DNA of 64,000 bases from Paenibacillus sp. NEAU-GSW1 (GTDB lineage: Bacteria; Bacillota; Bacilli; Paenibacillales; Paenibacillaceae). Below the pieces are notes generated by a model. The model saw only the letters and a program-made list of their open reading frames with translations. It did not search any database and was not told the origin of the DNA. How positions within the stretch are numbered: position 1 is the first letter of the stretch; each line of letters starts with the position of its first letter. Below, piece after piece: positions 17,271 to 26,419 of this stretch. The translations under genes and the position numbers were made by a program. The stretch is from positions 1-64,000 of the forward strand of contig NZ_WOVL01000012.1 in the NCBI RefSeq assembly GCF_009737085.1. Reading direction: 5' to 3'.

Positions 17271-19736
17271 ATGGCTTGTGGAAATCTTGGCATAGCCAAT
17301 GATTTCAATATATTTGTGTTTGGGGACCATACGCAGTCCAATGTCGATTCGGAGGGGCGCGTAGCTGTTGGCGGCAACGCGACCTACACCGATTACGGCG
17401 TCGGATCTTCGCTGACGCCTATATCAACGGACACAGCGGATTTAATTGTGCAGGGCAATGTAAACATAAACCGCGGCATCAATTTTGCCGGCAATACGGT
17501 CGTATATCCGACCAGTCAGGTCATTGCGTATACGATGACCAATAATAACGGCGTACCGGGGCAACCGCTTGTGGGTACGCCTATCGATTTTATTGCCGCA
17601 GAGCAAGCATTGGCTTCGCTGTCGCTTAATTTGGCAGCTATAACGACGAACGGCACGATAGCGAACAATTTCGGCCAGATCGTGCTGACCGGAACAGACC
17701 CGGAGTTGAATGTGTTTATGTTTAACGGCAACAATGTGGACGGCAACGGATTGCGGCTCGACACGGCCAACGGCATCAATATTATCGCGCCTGCAGGATC
17801 GACCATCATTATTAATATAAGCGGAGATCCTGTCGGCTTCGGGAGCTATACGATATTCCGCAATGGCATTACCTCAACACGGGCCGATGCGGCGTTTCTC
17901 TTATGGAATTTCTATCAAGCAACGACGGCGTTCAACCAGAATCTCTCCATTACAGGCTCGGTTCTTGCGCCTTACGCCGACTGGGAGGCACGGGGCTTTG
18001 GCAACATCAACGGAACGATTGTAGCCAACTCTTTGACGAATGTAGGCGGGACGCTTGAAGCGCATCATGTTCCTTTTACAGGCTGCCTGCCGACCACGCC
18101 GACGCCAATGTCGTCGACTTCGACGACCACAACGACCACGTCCACAACAACGACTACAACGACCTCGACCACATCGACGACAACAGCGACCACAACGACC
18201 GAATCAACAACAACGACGCCGGTGCCAACCACGACCACGACGACCACACCGGTGCCGACCACAACGACGACAACGACCACACCGGCAGTCGTAACGGGTC
18301 CTAATATTATCGCATCTAAAACGGCAAACATCACCACCGCGCAAGTAGGGGATACGATCACTTACATAATTACGGTTACCAATATCGGCGATCAGCCCGG
18401 GGAAGCGGTGCTGACTGAACTATTCCCGGACGGAATAATGTTTATTGCGTCGAGTCTGTTTATTAACGGCGGACGATTCAGCGGCGTCGACATTACCGAG
18501 CAAGTGACATTAGGGACGCTCAGTCCGGGGCAAGTCGTCACGCTTCAATTTCAAGTATTCGTCGCTGCCATTCCGCCGAACGGCCTCATTACCAACAGAG
18601 GGTTTGTTATTACCGTCCCGCCAGGTACGCTCGTGCCTACTTGCAATCCCGGAGAGCCGACTATTGTCGGCATGCAGGGCGTGCCGCCGATTGTCGGGGA
18701 GACGCTCCCGGTGCTTCCTGTGTTCAAGCCGGGGGTTACGCCTACGCCGGGTCAAATCGTCGATCTGTCGCCGATCACGACGGCAAGCGGCAAGGTGGTG
18801 CTGCCGCGGTCGGTTACCGTTCCGGGCATTACGCTGCCGCCGTTCCTCGGACTGACGATACCGCTTCTGACGGGAACGGTCCAGCCGATTACGCAGTCGA
18901 ATCCGGTCGCAGTCTCGCCGCCGCCGGTTATTAATTTCCCTAGCCTGCGAGTGACGAAAGCGTTTTTGGACATATCGCTGTTCGTCGGTCAACGCATAAC
19001 GTACAGTATTTTTGTCGTCAACGAGGGGAATGCAGTATCGGCCGCGACGACGCTCTTCGATACGCTGTCGGCAACCGGATTGTTTATCCCGGGCACAGTG
19101 AGAGTGAACGGCGTTATTCGTCTTGGCGCAGATCCGGGCAAAGGCGTCAGTCTGGGCCCGATTCCTCCAGGCGAGGCGGTTGTCGTCCGCTTCGACGTGC
19201 TGGTTGCGGGAGCGGGCACACTGACGAACACAGCCCGGGTCACTTCGCAATTTGTGCAGCCAAACAATACGGTATCGACGCAAAGTTTCCAGTCCGCGAC
19301 GATATCCAACTCGGTCTCTGCGATTCGGGCTGCTTCGTTCGCCAACTTCCTGAAGGCGGCTTCAGTTCAAACGGTAAAAGCGGGCGACAGCTATCAATAC
19401 AACGTAACGCTGACGAACCTGTCGACCGATATCGTTGCGGGCAACGTTATTTTCTACGATCGGCTTGCCAATCAGCTTGAATTTGTGTCGGGCAGCCTCG
19501 TTATCGACGGAGCTCCGCAATTAGATCCGCAAGTGGGCGTATTCCTCGGCACAATTGGACCGGGCGCGACGCGAACATTATCTTTTCGAGTGTGGGTAGC
19601 GACGGATGCCGAGAACGATACGATCAACAACCAGGCGGTTGTTTTCTTTGAATTCCGATTTGGCCCTTCCTGCTTTAGAGCCGGCTTGTTGACTAATATT
19701 TCGCGCGTCGTGGTAACGGAAGAGGAAGAGGAATAA
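17271..19736 (+). CDS. Choice-of-anchor A / DUF11-repeat surface protein with Thr-rich linker
   Basis: An 821-residue protein. Residues 1-270 match the choice-of-anchor A domain (NLGIANDFNIFVFGD, DSEGRVAVGGNA), a beta-rich module. Residues about 278-340 are almost only threonine with some serine, encoded by ACN repeats. Three DUF11-like beta domains follow (about 345-450, 565-680, 690-815), each with a T-hydrophobic-xVTN type core. The ATG at 17271 is well placed after GGGGGAGAGG. No signal peptide, LPXTG or SLH domain is visible, so the export route is unclear; an exosporium or spore-surface role is possible. The C-terminus is EEEEE. Confidence 0.82.
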   Translation: MACGNLGIANDFNIFVFGDHTQSNVDSEGRVAVGGNATYTDYGVGSSLTPISTDTADLIVQGNVNINRGINFAGNTVVYPTSQVIAYTMTNNNGVPGQPLVGTPIDFIAAEQALASLSLNLAAITTNGTIANNFGQIVLTGTDPELNVFMFNGNNVDGNGLRLDTANGINIIAPAGSTIIINISGDPVGFGSYTIFRNGITSTRADAAFLLWNFYQATTAFNQNLSITGSVLAPYADWEARGFGNINGTIVANSLTNVGGTLEAHHVPFTGCLPTTPTPMSSTSTTTTTTSTTTTTTTSTTSTTTATTTTESTTTTPVPTTTTTTTPVPTTTTTTTTPAVVTGPNIIASKTANITTAQVGDTITYIITVTNIGDQPGEAVLTELFPDGIMFIASSLFINGGRFSGVDITEQVTLGTLSPGQVVTLQFQVFVAAIPPNGLITNRGFVITVPPGTLVPTCNPGEPTIVGMQGVPPIVGETLPVLPVFKPGVTPTPGQIVDLSPITTASGKVVLPRSVTVPGITLPPFLGLTIPLLTGTVQPITQSNPVAVSPPPVINFPSLRVTKAFLDISLFVGQRITYSIFVVNEGNAVSAATTLFDTLSATGLFIPGTVRVNGVIRLGADPGKGVSLGPIPPGEAVVVRFDVLVAGAGTLTNTARVTSQFVQPNNTVSTQSFQSATISNSVSAIRAASFANFLKAASVQTVKAGDSYQYNVTLTNLSTDIVAGNVIFYDRLANQLEFVSGSLVIDGAPQLDPQVGVFLGTIGPGATRTLSFRVWVATDAENDTINNQAVVFFEFRFGPSCFRAGLLTNISRVVVTEEEEE
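18106..18292 (+). repeat. ACN (Thr) codon-repeat tract
   Basis: About 60 nearly consecutive Thr codons (ACG, ACC, ACA mixed, with a few Ser, Pro, Val) form a low-complexity linker inside the choice-of-anchor A gene. Such tracts change length by slippage and often carry O-linked sugars. Confidence 0.85.
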
Positions 19737-19747
19737 GGCCCGCTTAT

Positions 19748-21190
19748 CTAGTTGTTCAATAGCGCCGACCATGCCTTCCATAACAATGTGACGCTTCGTT
19801 CCATATCCTCCATAGGAATGCCGCCGAACCCCAAATAAACTTTGGGGTTTTCGGCATGCGCCGGGCTTGTCTGCTCAGGCGCAGGCTGAAAGCCGTAGAC
19901 GCGCATTCCCTCTTTAGCGGCAGATTCGATGAAGTCCTGTGTCCCGCAGCTGCCCGTTTTGAGCGTAACTTCGATGTGAAGGCCGGCGTTTATGCCTGAA
20001 ATGGCTATGTGATGGCCGAATTGCTCGTGAAGCAGCCGGATGAAGGAGCGCCTCTTTTTGCGGTACAGGCTGCGCATGCGGCGGATATGCCGATGCCAAT
20101 CGCCCTGCTCCATAAATAAATGCATCGCCAACTGATCGACTCTGGAGGGAGCGCTGAGCAAATGCTTGACCTCTTGAAGCTTGGGCAGCATTTTCAAAGG
20201 GAGCACCATGTAGTTCAAGCGCAAGGCCGGCGAGAACACTTTCGAAAATGTGCCGATATAGACGACTGATTCGTTGCGGCCGAGGCTGTGCATCGAGGAG
20301 AGCGGTCTGCCCGAGTAAAAAAACTCGCCGTCATAATCGTCCTCGATAATACAGGCGCTGCGGTTATGGCCCCATTGCAGCAGCTGCTGCCTTGCCGCAT
20401 AAGGCATCGTCACCCCAGTGGGGAATTGATGCGAGGGCGTTACATAAACAATTCCGGCCTCGCTGCGCTCCAATTCGTCGATGGAGATGCCGTATTCATG
20501 AACGGGAACGGCCATTGTCGGCAATCCATTATCCAGAAAAGTGTCTTTAACCGGGGGATACCCGGGATCTTCGACAGCGACTAAAGGGTTTCCGTCCAGT
20601 AATTTGCACAGCACTTGAATGCTGTACGGAATGCCTGACCCAATTACGATCTGCTCCGGCGTGCAGACGACGCTTCTGGCGTGCTTTAAATAGCGGGACA
20701 ACGCTGACCTCAGCTCGAATTCGCCTTGCGGGTCGCCATAATGATGGAGCAGCATTGGATTGTTCGTTAACGTCTCGCCAATCGCCTTTTGCCAGCTTCG
20801 GGCCGGAAATGCGCTTCCGTCAACGGCAGCGGGGTGGAAGTCGATCATAATCGGGATGGCGCTGCGATCCGGTTCAGCTTGCTGCGTTTTGCAAACCGTT
20901 TGAATGCCGGCAGACGCAGCCGAGCTAGACAAAGGGGGAAGCTGGGGGTTCATGACGTAGTAGCCCGATCGGGGCTTGCTGAATATATAGCCTTCGGCCA
21001 GCAACTGCTGATAGGCGGTTTCAATCGTAATTTTGCTTATATTGAGCTGAAGGCGCAAGGAACGAACAGAAGGAAGCCTTGCTCCGTCAACTAATTCATG
21101 GCTGTGAATAAGCCCGCGGATACGGTGATAGAGCTGCTTGTAGAGCGGTTCATTCGTATTTTCGTGTTCGGGCAGCGTCAGGTCAATCAT
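19748..21190 (-). CDS. MocR/PdxR-type GntR regulator with aminotransferase domain
   Basis: A 480-residue fusion: an N-terminal GntR winged helix (about 10-80, EPLYKQLYHRIRGLIHSHEL and LPSVRSLRLQLNISKITIETAYQQL) and a class I aminotransferase-like domain (about 110-475) with the PLP-lysine region TFSKVFSP. Such proteins use PLP or an amine as effector. It is divergent from the MFS gene at 21319, which is the obvious target. It converges on the choice-of-anchor gene with only 11 bases between. Whether the ligand is PLP itself (PdxR) cannot be said, as no pdxST genes are in the window. Confidence 0.9.
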   Translation of the reverse strand: MIDLTLPEHENTNEPLYKQLYHRIRGLIHSHELVDGARLPSVRSLRLQLNISKITIETAYQQLLAEGYIFSKPRSGYYVMNPQLPPLSSSAASAGIQTVCKTQQAEPDRSAIPIMIDFHPAAVDGSAFPARSWQKAIGETLTNNPMLLHHYGDPQGEFELRSALSRYLKHARSVVCTPEQIVIGSGIPYSIQVLCKLLDGNPLVAVEDPGYPPVKDTFLDNGLPTMAVPVHEYGISIDELERSEAGIVYVTPSHQFPTGVTMPYAARQQLLQWGHNRSACIIEDDYDGEFFYSGRPLSSMHSLGRNESVVYIGTFSKVFSPALRLNYMVLPLKMLPKLQEVKHLLSAPSRVDQLAMHLFMEQGDWHRHIRRMRSLYRKKRRSFIRLLHEQFGHHIAISGINAGLHIEVTLKTGSCGTQDFIESAAKEGMRVYGFQPAPEQTSPAHAENPKVYLGFGGIPMEDMERSVTLLWKAWSALLNN

Positions 21191-21204
21191 AAGTTCGCCT
21201 CTTC

Positions 21205-21248
21205 TGACCCTATATAATTAATAAATTCTGACACTTCATTAAGGGTCA
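21205..21248. promoter_or_regulatory. Inverted TGACCC/GGGTCA pair before the MocR gene
   Basis: TGACCC (21205-21210) and GGGTCA (21243-21248) flank an AT-rich spacer in the divergent region. On the minus strand TTGACC may double as a -35 box of the regulator gene. Binding by the MocR protein is an inference. Confidence 0.4.
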
Positions 21249-21318
21249 AAACCAATATAGCATATGGTGTAGATTTACATCAATGAAAGAGACATCCATA
21301 AGAAAGGAGCTGGCGATT

Positions 21319-22554
21319 ATGATCCGGAATGGTAAGGGAGCTATGCTCGGATGGAGCATTCTGACCTTTATAGTGGTAAGCATTGCCGGTACTTTCAGTA
21401 CAGGGCTGCCAGCCATTGTCGCTCAGAACCGGCTGCTTCCAGAGCAATCGTCCTGGCTCGTCACCGAATATTCCATCGCGATAGCGTTAGCTTCAGCCGT
21501 CTATACGCGGCTGGCGAACAGCTGTTTCATGGCGAAGCTGTTAGGTGCGGGATTGTTTATTTGCGGAGCCGCTTCAATAGCGGGCCTGTTCGGGTCCTCG
21601 TATTCGGCGCTTGCTGCAATTCGTTTGCTACAAGCGATCGGGGCGGCCTCGGTGCCGGGCTTAAGCTTCGTTTATGTCATGCGCTATATTCCGGCGGAGT
21701 CCAGGTCAGTCGCGTTTTTGCAAATCGCCTGCTCGGTTGGGTTGGCGTTTGGTCTCGGGCCATTGCTGGGCGGAGGCATGACGGAGTTTTGGGGCTGGCA
21801 CTCCTTGTTTGTGCTGCCTTCTTTGCTGCTGCTCCCTTCGCTGGTGCTGCTGCCGGCTTGGGCATCCCGGAAGGAAGATGCGGAACCTGACAAGCGGAGC
21901 CGATTCCATTGGCTGGACATACTGCGATGGGGTTGCAGTCTGCTAAAGCTGCTTCGCCTCCCGCTGTACATGTGGCGGTTGGCCTTACAGTTCGTTGTGT
22001 TTTTTGTGCAGATGTCGGTTCTGTACCTGCTGTCCATGAAATGCGCAGACCTGTCCTATTCGGCAATTGAAACGGGAGCGCTGCTGACGCCGGGAGCATT
22101 ATGCTCGGCTTTGCTGATCTGGCGGCTGGGCGGCTGGATTCGCAGGCGAGGGCGGGATGTGCTCGCGTTCAGCTTTGTTATGGCAGCTGCCGGCAGCCTG
22201 CTGATTGCATGGGGGAGCAGTATTCCAAGAATGTCTATCATCGTCGGTTATGCGGCAATTGCTGCAGGGACGACAATGGCAAATGCGGGCCTAAACCATC
22301 AAGTGTCGACGAAGTTAAACGGCTCTGATCCTGCGGACGGGCTTGCGCTCGCGCAACTGTCGCAGTTTCTTGGAGGGGCTTCCGGCGTTGCGTTAAGCGG
22401 ACAGGCATTAGGGTTCTATGCTCCGAACAACGCCGGGGCTGTTTACGATGGTTTGTTTCTAAGCATGTCCGGTATAGCGGCGCTGTCGGCATTGTATTAT
22501 TGCGTGATGAAAAAAAGAGAAAGCAGGCGATTTTGTGCGAAATCAATTGGATAG
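21319..22554 (+). CDS. MFS transporter
   Basis: A 411-residue membrane protein with about 12 hydrophobic segments, including a Gly-rich helix GLAFGLGPLLGGGMTEFWGW that resembles motif C of drug antiporters. It looks like an EmrB/QacA relative shortened to 12 segments. ATG at 21319 has AAGGAG 9 bases upstream, better than the upstream ATG at 21283. The serine hydrolase gene starts inside its last codons, and a cysteine hydrolase follows, so the three form an operon, probably controlled by the divergent MocR regulator. Confidence 0.83.
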   Translation: MIRNGKGAMLGWSILTFIVVSIAGTFSTGLPAIVAQNRLLPEQSSWLVTEYSIAIALASAVYTRLANSCFMAKLLGAGLFICGAASIAGLFGSSYSALAAIRLLQAIGAASVPGLSFVYVMRYIPAESRSVAFLQIACSVGLAFGLGPLLGGGMTEFWGWHSLFVLPSLLLLPSLVLLPAWASRKEDAEPDKRSRFHWLDILRWGCSLLKLLRLPLYMWRLALQFVVFFVQMSVLYLLSMKCADLSYSAIETGALLTPGALCSALLIWRLGGWIRRRGRDVLAFSFVMAAAGSLLIAWGSSIPRMSIIVGYAAIAAGTTMANAGLNHQVSTKLNGSDPADGLALAQLSQFLGGASGVALSGQALGFYAPNNAGAVYDGLFLSMSGIAALSALYYCVMKKRESRRFCAKSIG

Positions 22555-23578
22555 AAAAATTGAGCGGTGCGTGCAAGAGACGTCGGGGGCGGTACCTTTT
22601 AGCGGATCGATTATTGCGGCGAGAGGCAGCGAAATCTTGTTTAAACGCAGCTATGGCTTTGCCAGCCTTGAACATGAAGTGTGCAATACCCCGTCGACTA
22701 AATTTCGGATATGGTCGATTACGAAGCTGTTTACGGCAACTGCTATTCTTATGCTGCACGAGGCCGGGAAGCTTGGGCTCGATCAATCGGCTGCTGAGCT
22801 GCTGCCGGACGATTGGGCGCTTGATGAGCGAATAACGGTAAGGCATTTGTTGACGCACGCGTCCGGCCTCCATTCGTATACGTCCAGCCAAGACTTTGAT
22901 TCGAAATGGACGAAACTTAGGCTTGGCACAGAAGGCATTAAGGGCCTCATTCAACAGTACCCGCCGCTTTTTGAACCCGGAGCCGACCGATCCTATAACA
23001 ACTCTGCTTTTTATTTGCTCGGACTTATCATTGCCCAGCTTTCTGGCGAAGGTTATGAACAGTTTCTGAAGCGAAACATTTTCGAGCCTCTAGGCATGCT
23101 TAGTACAGGCTTGGAAAAGAACAGCGCAGTGATTGGCGGTATGGCGAGCGGCTACGCCGTCGAAGGGGATGCGCTTCATAAAAGCGAGTACTTGGATATC
23201 GAGAATGCATTTGCCGCGGGCGGGCTTTATTCGACGGTTGAAGATCTGTTTAAGCTGGATCAGGCGTTATATACCGAAAGACTGCTGCCATCGGCTGCGA
23301 TTGAACGCATGCTGGCGCCGGACGGTTTCGGTTACGGGCTAGGCTGGAAGTCAGATTACCGGCAGGGCAGGCCGGTGGTTGGTCATAGCGGGTCTTATCG
23401 CGGTTATCGAGGCGAGTTTGATCGTTATCCCGATGAGCGAGTGTGCGTGATCATGCTGTCGAATGTGGATAAGCCGATTGAGGACTTATGCCGCGCAATA
23501 GCTGAAGTTGTGCTTGATGGGGAGAGAAATGCGATAACAGGGAGGCTTTTTGAGAATGAGTCATTACACAATGCCTAA
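22535..23578 (+). CDS. Serine hydrolase, beta-lactamase family
   Basis: A 347-residue penicillin-binding-like hydrolase. SxxK is SITK (about residues 67-70), YNN lies in the middle, and VGHSGSYRGY supplies the C-terminal HxG motif. No signal peptide is visible. It starts at a GTG inside the end of the MFS gene (20-base overlap), pointing to coupled translation. It is a distant relative of the hydrolase at 2470. Target may be an ester or amide such as an antibiotic or D-amino-acid peptide. Confidence 0.82.
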   Translation: MRNQLDRKIERCVQETSGAVPFSGSIIAARGSEILFKRSYGFASLEHEVCNTPSTKFRIWSITKLFTATAILMLHEAGKLGLDQSAAELLPDDWALDERITVRHLLTHASGLHSYTSSQDFDSKWTKLRLGTEGIKGLIQQYPPLFEPGADRSYNNSAFYLLGLIIAQLSGEGYEQFLKRNIFEPLGMLSTGLEKNSAVIGGMASGYAVEGDALHKSEYLDIENAFAAGGLYSTVEDLFKLDQALYTERLLPSAAIERMLAPDGFGYGLGWKSDYRQGRPVVGHSGSYRGYRGEFDRYPDERVCVIMLSNVDKPIEDLCRAIAEVVLDGERNAITGRLFENESLHNA

Positions 23579-24212
23579 GTGGAACAACTCCGCTCTATTG
23601 ACCATTGATATGCAAAATGATTTTACGCTGCCGGGAGCACCAGCTGAAATCCCAGGGACAAACGAAGTGCTGCCCGTTATGCGGGAGTTGCTTGCCGCCT
23701 ATCGGAGGGCGGGTATTCCAATTATCCATGTAGTAAGACTGTATAAGGAAAATGGGAGCAATGTCGATCTATGCCGGAGAGAAATGATCGAGCATGGAGC
23801 AAAAATCGTTGCGCCGATGTCTTCGGGAGCTGACTTGGCAGAGGCAATGAAACCGTCTTTAGCAGCAGTACAACTTGATTCAGAAAGGCTGCTGAGCGGT
23901 GAATTTCAGTCAATCGGCGCTAACGAATGGATGATGTACAAACCGAGATGGGGCGCGTTCTATCAGACGGATTTAGAGTGTTTCTTGCGAGATAGAGGTA
24001 TAAATACCGTCGTGTTCAGTGGATGCAACTTTCCGAACTGCCCGCGAACATCGATATATGAGGCGAGCGAACGAGATTTCCGAACTGTACTAGCCGAAGA
24101 CGCAATATCAGGCCTTTACGAGAAAGGCCTGACAGAAATGAGAAATATTGGCGTCAGCGTCATGAAGGCCGCGGATATCGCCAAGGCGCTGTCCGCAGAC
24201 GCTAGACATTAA
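23556..24212 (+). CDS. Isochorismatase-like cysteine hydrolase
   Basis: A 218-residue protein of the isochorismatase-like hydrolase family. The expected catalytic triad is Asp18 (LLTIDMQNDF), Lys129 (MMYKPRWGAF) and Cys157 (FSGCNFPNCPRTS). Likely reactions are nicotinamidase- or carbamoyl-type amide hydrolysis. ATG at 23556 has GGAGG 10 bases upstream; the gene overlaps the end of the serine hydrolase by 23 bases, so it is in the same operon. Its stop overlaps the convergent LLM gene stop. Confidence 0.87.
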   Translation: MSHYTMPKWNNSALLTIDMQNDFTLPGAPAEIPGTNEVLPVMRELLAAYRRAGIPIIHVVRLYKENGSNVDLCRREMIEHGAKIVAPMSSGADLAEAMKPSLAAVQLDSERLLSGEFQSIGANEWMMYKPRWGAFYQTDLECFLRDRGINTVVFSGCNFPNCPRTSIYEASERDFRTVLAEDAISGLYEKGLTEMRNIGVSVMKAADIAKALSADARH

Positions 24213-25276
24213 CCCTCGAGGCGGGCGAGCTCCTTGCGCACAATCGGCGCAACCTTGGTGCCGAGCAGCTCAATGGCGCGAAGCACCTCTTCGTGAGGCA
24301 TCGTGCCGACGTTGACGTGCAAGAAGAAGCGGGTAACGCCGAGGTTTTTGCGCAGCAGCAATATTTTCTCCGCGACATATTCCGGATCGCCGACATAGAG
24401 CGCGCCGCGCAGACTGCGCGAGAAGTCGTACGTCTCGCGGTCGTATTGTCCGGTCCAGCCTCTTTCGCGGCCGATGACGTTCATTTGCGCCGCCGTCGGG
24501 AGATAGAAGGCTTCCGCTGCTTTCTCCGTCGTATCCGCTACAAAGCCGTGGGAGTGAGTCGCGATTTGAAGCTTGCTCACATCATGGCCGGCTTGAGCCG
24601 CCGCCCGCTTATAGAGCTCAACCAGCGGCGCGAATTTCTCCGGCATGCCGCCGATGATGGCGAAAGCGACCGGAAGCCCGAGCGCGCCTGCGCGAATGGC
24701 GGACTGGGGGTTGCCGCCGGTCGCGATCCATACGGGAAGCGGGCTTTGAACAGAGCGTGGATAGACGCCCAGGTTGTTAATGGCCGGGCGGTGTCCGCCT
24801 CTCCACGTTACTTTTTCCGATTCAGTAATTTTCAGCAGCAGCTCCAGCTTCTCGTCGAACAATTCGTTGTAGTCGTCAAGGTTATAGCCGAAGAGCGGGA
24901 ACGATTCAATAAACGAGCCGCGTCCGGCCATAATTTCCGCGCGTCCGTTCGAGAGGGCGTCCAGCGTTGAGAAGGACTGGTACACGCGAACCGGATCGTC
25001 CGAAGACAGCACCGTAACGGCGCTCGTAAGCCGAATGTGCTTCGTCAACGGAGCCGCTGCCGCCAACACGACGGCAGGAGCGGTGCCGGCATAATCCGGC
25101 CGATGATGCTCGCCGATGCCGTAGACATCCAGTCCGACTTGGTCGGCCAGCACAATCTCCTCTACTGCCTGCCGCAGCCGCTCGGCGTGGCTAATCACCT
25201 CGCCCGTCACCGGATGGGGCGTCGTCTCCAGAAAAGTACTTATTCCGATTTCCATAACTGGCGCTTTATTTTCCAA
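24209..25276 (-). CDS. LLM-class flavin-dependent oxidoreductase
   Basis: A 355-residue luciferase-like monooxygenase of the bacterial family with the hallmark stretches GIGEHHRPDYAGTAPAVVLA and RAEIMAGRGSFIESFPLFGY. It uses FMN or F420-like cofactors; in Firmicutes FMN is expected. The substrate is unknown. The TTG at 25276 is preceded by AGGAGG 9 bases upstream; no ATG in frame fits better than the internal one seven codons later. It stands alone between convergent neighbours. Confidence 0.88.
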   Translation of the reverse strand: MENKAPVMEIGISTFLETTPHPVTGEVISHAERLRQAVEEIVLADQVGLDVYGIGEHHRPDYAGTAPAVVLAAAAPLTKHIRLTSAVTVLSSDDPVRVYQSFSTLDALSNGRAEIMAGRGSFIESFPLFGYNLDDYNELFDEKLELLLKITESEKVTWRGGHRPAINNLGVYPRSVQSPLPVWIATGGNPQSAIRAGALGLPVAFAIIGGMPEKFAPLVELYKRAAAQAGHDVSKLQIATHSHGFVADTTEKAAEAFYLPTAAQMNVIGRERGWTGQYDRETYDFSRSLRGALYVGDPEYVAEKILLLRKNLGVTRFFLHVNVGTMPHEEVLRAIELLGTKVAPIVRKELARLEG

Positions 25277-25349
25277 GCCATTTCGCCTCCTTTTATCATA
25301 GTTTTATTTTACTAAATAAAATAAAGCTTCTCAAGTTAAGTTAGATAAA

Positions 25350-25879
25350 TTAGCGAGTTAAGGCGTACCGGTTCTTTTGAAAATTTGCGATGAACGGTTC
25401 CATAGTGTGTTGATCGCTCTGATTCGGCTGGTTGAGCGCATAGAGTACGGAAGCAGCAACGGGAGTTAATGGAGGCTCGACGATTGCGAAGCTTTTCCGG
25501 TTGCCGTTCGCGAGTAGACTGGCCAGCTTTTGTTTGAAATATGCGCTGCGAACGACGTGATGAGAGGAGCCAACTGGCCGAAACGTTTGTCGCGCTCTCG
25601 CCGGTCTGCTTCAAAACCGGTTGCGGCAATCGCATAAAGCTGTTCGAAAGAGCGGGCATTCCAATGGCTGAAAAAGCCTTGCAGCAGTTGTTCATCGCTT
25701 TCGTCTGTGTTGCCGGCGAGCGCTTCGTAGACGGCATCGCAGGCAATGAATCTAGCGGCGCTTGCCGCGTAATGATGGAAGGCATAAACGTTATTGTAGA
25801 TCCCCTGCATCTGATAGATTCTTCCTTCGTGTTGCGTAAATTTTGTTCCTATTATATCAAAAAAGCGCAAATGGCCCAT
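25350..25879 (-). pseudogene. Frameshifted C-terminal remnant of a BadF/N-acetylglucosamine-kinase-like protein
   Basis: Two minus-strand frames join into one plausible protein end. The first (from 25879) runs through CDAVYEALAGNTDESDEQLL and SHWNARSFEQLYAIA to about 25540. A shift is then needed to read VVRSAYFKQKLASLLANGN and SFAIVEPPLTPVAASVLYAL, ending at a stop at 25350-25352. The last segment resembles the C-terminal ATPase lobe of BadF/BadG/BcrA or GlcNAc kinases. The N-terminal lobe is absent. So it is truncated and frameshifted. Family assignment is moderate. Confidence 0.5.
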
Positions 25880-25902
25880 AGAATGGACCCTTTGCGCTTT
25901 CT
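25861..25902. terminator. Hairpin next to the kinase remnant
   Basis: AAAAGCGCAAA at 25861 pairs with TTTGCGCTTT ending at 25900, with A-rich and T-rich flanks on both sides, so it can end transcripts in either direction. The start of the kinase remnant frame overlaps it, which supports decay. Confidence 0.6.
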
Positions 25903-25952
25903 ATTCTAAGAAATATGACCATCCGCATGCATGGAGGCATGGTGGAAAAGGA

Positions 25953-26057
25953 TTAGTATCCAAAGATACCGCAGCTGCATGCAACGATCACCAACAGGAT
26001 GAACAACACAAGAATGGCTGCAGGGCTAGTGAAAGCTCCGCCAACGTAACCGGACAT
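25953..26057 (-). CDS. YjcZ family sporulation-type small membrane protein
   Basis: A 34-residue protein with a short Gly/Tyr-rich head (MSGYVGGAF), one hydrophobic segment (AAILVLFILLVIVACSC) and a tail GIFGY. This matches the tiny YjcZ family common in Bacillus and Paenibacillus and found with spores. It is too short for usual ORF cut-offs. A GAGGAGGTG ribosome site lies 5-6 bases upstream. A sigmaK/sigmaE-like promoter precedes it. Stands alone. Confidence 0.85.
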   Translation of the reverse strand: MSGYVGGAFTSPAAILVLFILLVIVACSCGIFGY

Positions 26058-26089
26058 CAAATGCACCTCCTCGCTTGTCGAGTACAGTA

Positions 26090-26117
26090 TAACTTATGTT
26101 AGAGGGCATTTATTGGT
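26090..26117 (-). promoter_or_regulatory. SigmaK/sigmaE-like promoter of the YjcZ gene
   Basis: On the minus strand CATAAGTTA (26090-26098) fits the sporulation -10 consensus CATANNNTA. AC at 26116-26117, 17 bases further upstream, fits the sigmaK -35 element. The predicted start lies about 25 bases before the ATG. Confidence 0.45.
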
Positions 26118-26419
26118 ATGGACGCTTGCCGGGGAGGCAAATGTTCAATTGCTGAAGTCCCGGTCGCGGAGCCGGCAATTGAGGAAGGCACCCAGATGGA
26201 ATTTGCTAAATAGGGGTAAAAGCCCTTTACGGACACTAATTATTCACAGTACTATTAATTTCTTTTTATATACATTAATATGACTCGCATATGGAAGCGC
26301 TTTATCAACCGAAGATAACAGAAAGGGATAAAGAAGGAGGCTCGGTTATTCGATAATACCGTAAGTTGTATTCGCTTTCACGACGATTTTTTTCTAATCA
26401 TACGTCTTTATAGGGCGGG
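26118..26419. other. Intergenic stretch with two small hairpins, no gene seen
   Basis: TTGCC-GGGGA-GGCAA (26126-26140) is followed by TCAATTGC (26145-26152) pairing with GCAATTGA (26175-26182) around an inner CCGG/CCGG pair. I could not match this to a known riboswitch. The rest, to the AAC(3) stop, is AT-rich and without a convincing frame. Confidence 0.4.

Noticed and set aside
26120..26190. Riboswitch upstream of the sporulation gene
   Set aside because: Two hairpins are present, but no conserved core of c-di-GMP, c-di-AMP, cobalamin, SAM, glycine or T-box elements could be matched, and the predicted promoter lies downstream of them.
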